The translations under genes and the position numbers were made by a program. The notes beneath the pieces were generated by a model. It was not told the origin of the DNA. It made no database searches and was given only the letters and a program-made list of their open reading frames with translations. A stretch of 64,000 nucleotides of DNA from Cryptomeria japonica (taxonomy: Eukaryota > Streptophyta > Pinopsida > Cupressales > Cupressaceae): the NCBI RefSeq assembly GCF_030272615.1, contig NC_081412.1, positions 665,364,352 to 665,428,351 of the forward strand. The letters run 5' to 3'. Shown here one piece after another: positions 61,060-64,000 of the stretch (position 1 is its first letter; the number at the start of each line of letters is the position of its first letter).

Positions 61060-61430
61060 ATACACCCACAAATGTTGTATATATTTTTATGTCCATATAT
61101 GTACATACATAGATGATGTACATAAATGTATATATATATATGTACCTATACAGGTGTTGTACATAAATGTATATACATATATCTACATATCTCTACATAC
61201 AATATATGTACATACATATATGTGCATTCATGTATGAAAATTTTGGTACCTACCTATATGTACATATAGGTATTGTACATAAATGTATATACAAATATCT
61301 ACATATCTTGACATACAATATATGTACATACATATATGTGTGTTCATGTATAAAAATTTTGGTACCTACCTATATGTACATATATGTATATACAAATATG
61401 TATGTTTATACATTAATTTGATTATTTTTT
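61060..61430. repeat. 116-bp tandem repeat rich in TATGTACA
   Basis: TTGTACATAAATGTATATAC occurs at 61157 and 61273, each followed by CTACATATCT, TACAATATATGTACATAC and TTTGGTACCTACCTATATG. A third partial unit follows. Open frames across it are artefacts. Confidence 0.85.
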
Positions 61431-61634
61431 ATAGCATTTTGTATCATACTCTATACCCTGTTTGTTTCACTACCTCCACAGAAAACCTTATTATCCTTTA
61501 ACTACCTTACTCATGGTTACTGTTATGTCCCAGTTTGTAAATCACTAGTCAGTGTTGCACCATATAATAATGCACTCATTGCTACATTTCATACTTCAAT
61601 TTTAAGGTCATGTGATATATTTGTAATCTATACC

Positions 61635-62335
61635 ATGATGAAGATTATAATGGAGAAGTCATAATGATACATTCCAGACATCGAACATGGACACAGCTGA
61701 GTGTGGATGTCTCAAATAGAGATGAACGCTATCAGATAGTTCAAAATTATGAACACGATAGGGAAAACTATTTGAAGGCCCATCAAACCCTTACAAATTA
61801 GGGTGTTGTTGCATCCCTCCCTCCAAATGATGCAGATAATAAAGTCCTAACTTACCTCCATGAATCTTACCCCTCCTCGCATAAAGAAATTCCACCCACT
61901 GAATGGCCAATTCACATCCCATTTCCATGTGTTTGAGCACAGCAAGAGTGGATTATGAAGCATGCTCATATTGTTCATGAGATCTTTATCTGTCCATACC
62001 CCTGTGATAATCATCGCTTTCCAACCAGATCATCTTTCTATTCAAAATTATTCAAGGTCAATCAGGAATCATGGCAAACCACTATGTCAATAGATTTTTC
62101 TTAGAAAAATAAGGTTCAAAATTTAATCAAAGCTCTGCTAATTTGTCATCATAATAGACACTTTGAAGAGTAGTCAATGAACATATCCCATCATGGATTT
62201 TTACCAAAGTATACATTCAATTACATTGTGGTCAAACTGGGTTGCATTCTAATCTACCTTGCCAACTATACAGTCAACAAATTGTTTGGAAGGAAGCCAT
62301 TCTAGCTACACCACCACATCTAGTTGACCCAAAAG
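61635..62335 (+). pseudogene. Decayed reading frame of unknown function
   Basis: One plus-strand frame reads through about 230 codons with four stops (three TAG, one TGA) and no frameshift. It includes NKVLTYLHESYPSSHKEIPP, EWPIHIPFPC and FICPYPCDNHRFPTRSSFYS. The stops mostly fall where Trp or Gln would fit. I do not recognise the protein. It lies in the same direction as the downstream pogo-like transposase, about 430 bp ahead of it, and may belong to the same element or be an unrelated gene. Confidence 0.45.
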
Positions 62336-62761
62336 GTTTCGACAATGAATTCATGCCACTATAAGTTTCCACAAGTATCTCTAAACCCCTACTATATAAC
62401 TCTCCAATAAAGAAAAGCATCTCCAGGCACAAATGCCCAAAAAAGATAGCACTTTACATAGGGAACCATTCTTCTATTGTTCAAGCCTTACTATCATCTT
62501 ACACTATCTTGTCATCCACTCCTTACTTGCACAAAGGTGCCATGTCAAGCATCAAAGTTAATATCATTTAGCAGGCATCAATTTACAACATCACTTAGTT
62601 AGTTGGTTCCATCTCAATGTAACCCATGTTGTACTGTATATATGTTTGCAAGTTACATTTAAAATTATAGAAATATTTCATACATACTATACAATTCATA
62701 TCAATCTGTATATTTGTCATGGAAAGACAACTAACATACAATGTATTATTGTTCTCTATAG

Positions 62762-64000
62762 ATGAGGAAGGCAAATAAGATGACTGCCCGTGGTGTAAAG
62801 AACGGAGAATCAACAAGGTTGCCCTCACATAAAAGAGGTGTGAAGTTCCTAGTTGAGCCATAGACCCCTCCTCCTAATGTGGCCGAAGTAGAGCCTATAC
62901 CCCCATCACCGAAGGATCAAGAACCAGAACCTGTCCCACCACCAACAGTGGATGTTACCGCTCCTTCAACTGGAATGAATTTTAGGACATGAAAGCTATG
63001 GTCATCTTCTGCCATGGAGGGTACAATCCATGATGTAGAAGAAAATGACATGTCTATCAGGTCTGCATCAAAGAAGTGGGGCATCCCAACTTCAGCGGTG
63101 ATAAAATGGTTGGGTGGTCTAACAACCACATTGAAGAAAGGTCCCCCAACCATCCTCACTACTGAAGAGGAAGAAGAGAATAGATGGTAGCAGTTGGTCA
63201 TGGCCTAGAGATCTTGAACTTGAAGGAAGTTGTGGCATAGATTTGTGAGGGTAGACCCAACCCTTTCAAGGATGGTATGCTCAGGAAGTCATGGTCGGTT
63301 GGTTTTAAAGCCTGACATCCAGAACTCACCTTGTAGATAGCTAAAGGCCTTGACAAAGATAGTCGGAACTCAATTTGAGACCTATCGTTGTTGCTTCTTT
63401 CTACGAGACATTATCAAAGTCCTATGCAGAAAATTTGTATGGTCCTCATCAAATATGGAACTATGATGAAATTGGGGTTATGGTGGGCAGAAATGGTGCT
63501 ATGAGGGTGCTCGCTAGGAGAGGAAGTCACAATGTCTCATACATAATCCTGAAGAGCCGTGAATGGATTACTATTCTATTTTGTGTGAATGCTTCCAGGA
63601 AAAACATTCTAGGCTTCTACTTGCTCAAAGGAAAGAAGTACCTACAGAATTACATCGGCAAATGTGAACCATGTAATTGCATGGTAGCATAGAAACACGC
63701 ATGGATGACAAAGGAACTATTCCTTAATTGGTTGCACCACTTTGTGGAATTTATTCTAGGGGGTGTATCGCCCACTAATAGGCACTTGCTTATATTTGAC
63801 GACCATGGTATCCATGTTGCAATGACAACCATCCAAGAGGCAAGGATGCTAGGTATAGACTTGCTCACATTTTTAGCTCACACCTCTCACAAACTATAGC
63901 CACTAGATGTGAGCATCTTCTCTCCATTCAAAACATACTTCAAATCAAAAAGATAATTGTGGCTGGAAAGGTTTTCAAAGGTGGAGATCAGGAGGGCAGA
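62762..64000 (+). pseudogene. Pogo-like (DDE_1) transposase, decayed, runs off the window
   Basis: The ATG at 62762 follows an acceptor-like TCTCTATAG. After a Pro-rich linker, a psq/CENP-B-type helix-turn-helix reads SIRSASKKWGIPTSAVIKWL (about 63055-63115). The frame changes before 63375. The DDE_1 catalytic core then follows: IWNYDEIGVMVGRNG (first Asp, about 63455), LLIFDDHGIHVAM (second Asp, about 63797) and THKL-like SHKL-stop-PLDVSIFSPFK (third Asp, about 63905). The TAG at 63897 stands where this family has Gln. The spacing fits pogo/Tigger-type cut-and-paste transposases. Several stops make it inactive. The C-terminus and right end of the transposon lie outside the window. Confidence 0.8.

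Overview
The window looks like nuclear DNA from a large, repeat-rich plant genome. It is AT-rich, has almost no intact genes, and holds old, mutated, nested transposable elements: a plant L1-type LINE, long-LTR Ty3/gypsy, solo LTRs and DDE transposases. It also carries a plant mobile domain (PMD) gene and a fragment of a BAHD acyltransferase, a plant-specific enzyme family. The size and age of the repeats would suit a gymnosperm, but nothing in the sequence fixes the species. I saw no prokaryotic genes, rRNA, tRNA or CRISPR.

Left third (1-16.8 kb). Four short phase-0 exons end a gene at 680. Two families of tandem repeats follow. A LINE (1923-9601) landed in the 117-bp tandem repeat and left a 14-bp target-site duplication (TSD). 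Its 5' end carries an antisense BAHD fragment, and its ORF2 is split by a 1.57-kb solo LTR. Beyond it, on the minus strand, lies a decayed transposase with three candidate acidic catalytic motifs (9.9-14.9 kb). That gene is split by a 1.9-kb solo LTR and bordered by GC-rich palindromes at 15.0 kb. A 3' fragment of the same LINE family ends near 16.77 kb.

Middle (16.8-33.1 kb). This part has few genes: a perfect 260-bp tandem duplication (19.15-19.67 kb), two inverted LTR-like arms (21.39 and 25.99 kb), a PMD pseudogene (27.6-28.4 kb), and an unidentified minus-strand gene with an in-frame 84-bp duplication (31.1-31.7 kb). Microsatellites and a 238-bp tandem duplication follow.

Right half (33.16-61.05 kb). 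This is the most striking structure. Inverted terminal sequences about 28 kb apart enclose polypyrimidine/polypurine tracts and a satellite whose monomers hold both strands of the same 22-bp motif. I read it as one large foldback-like element, about 8.4 kb before later insertions. A Ty3/gypsy element with 3.8-kb LTRs (36928-56395, minus strand) split the satellite. A 6.9-kb element of unknown type (46598-53462) then inserted into the gypsy 5' LTR. That inner element holds one 1207-codon reading frame with no frameshift but 13 premature stops, 12 of them TAG.

Right edge (61.05-64 kb). A 116-bp tandem repeat, an unidentified decayed reading frame, and a pogo-like (DDE_1) transposase pseudogene that runs off the window.

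The insertion order can be read directly: foldback-like element, then gypsy, then the 6.9-kb element; and tandem repeat, then LINE, then solo LTR.
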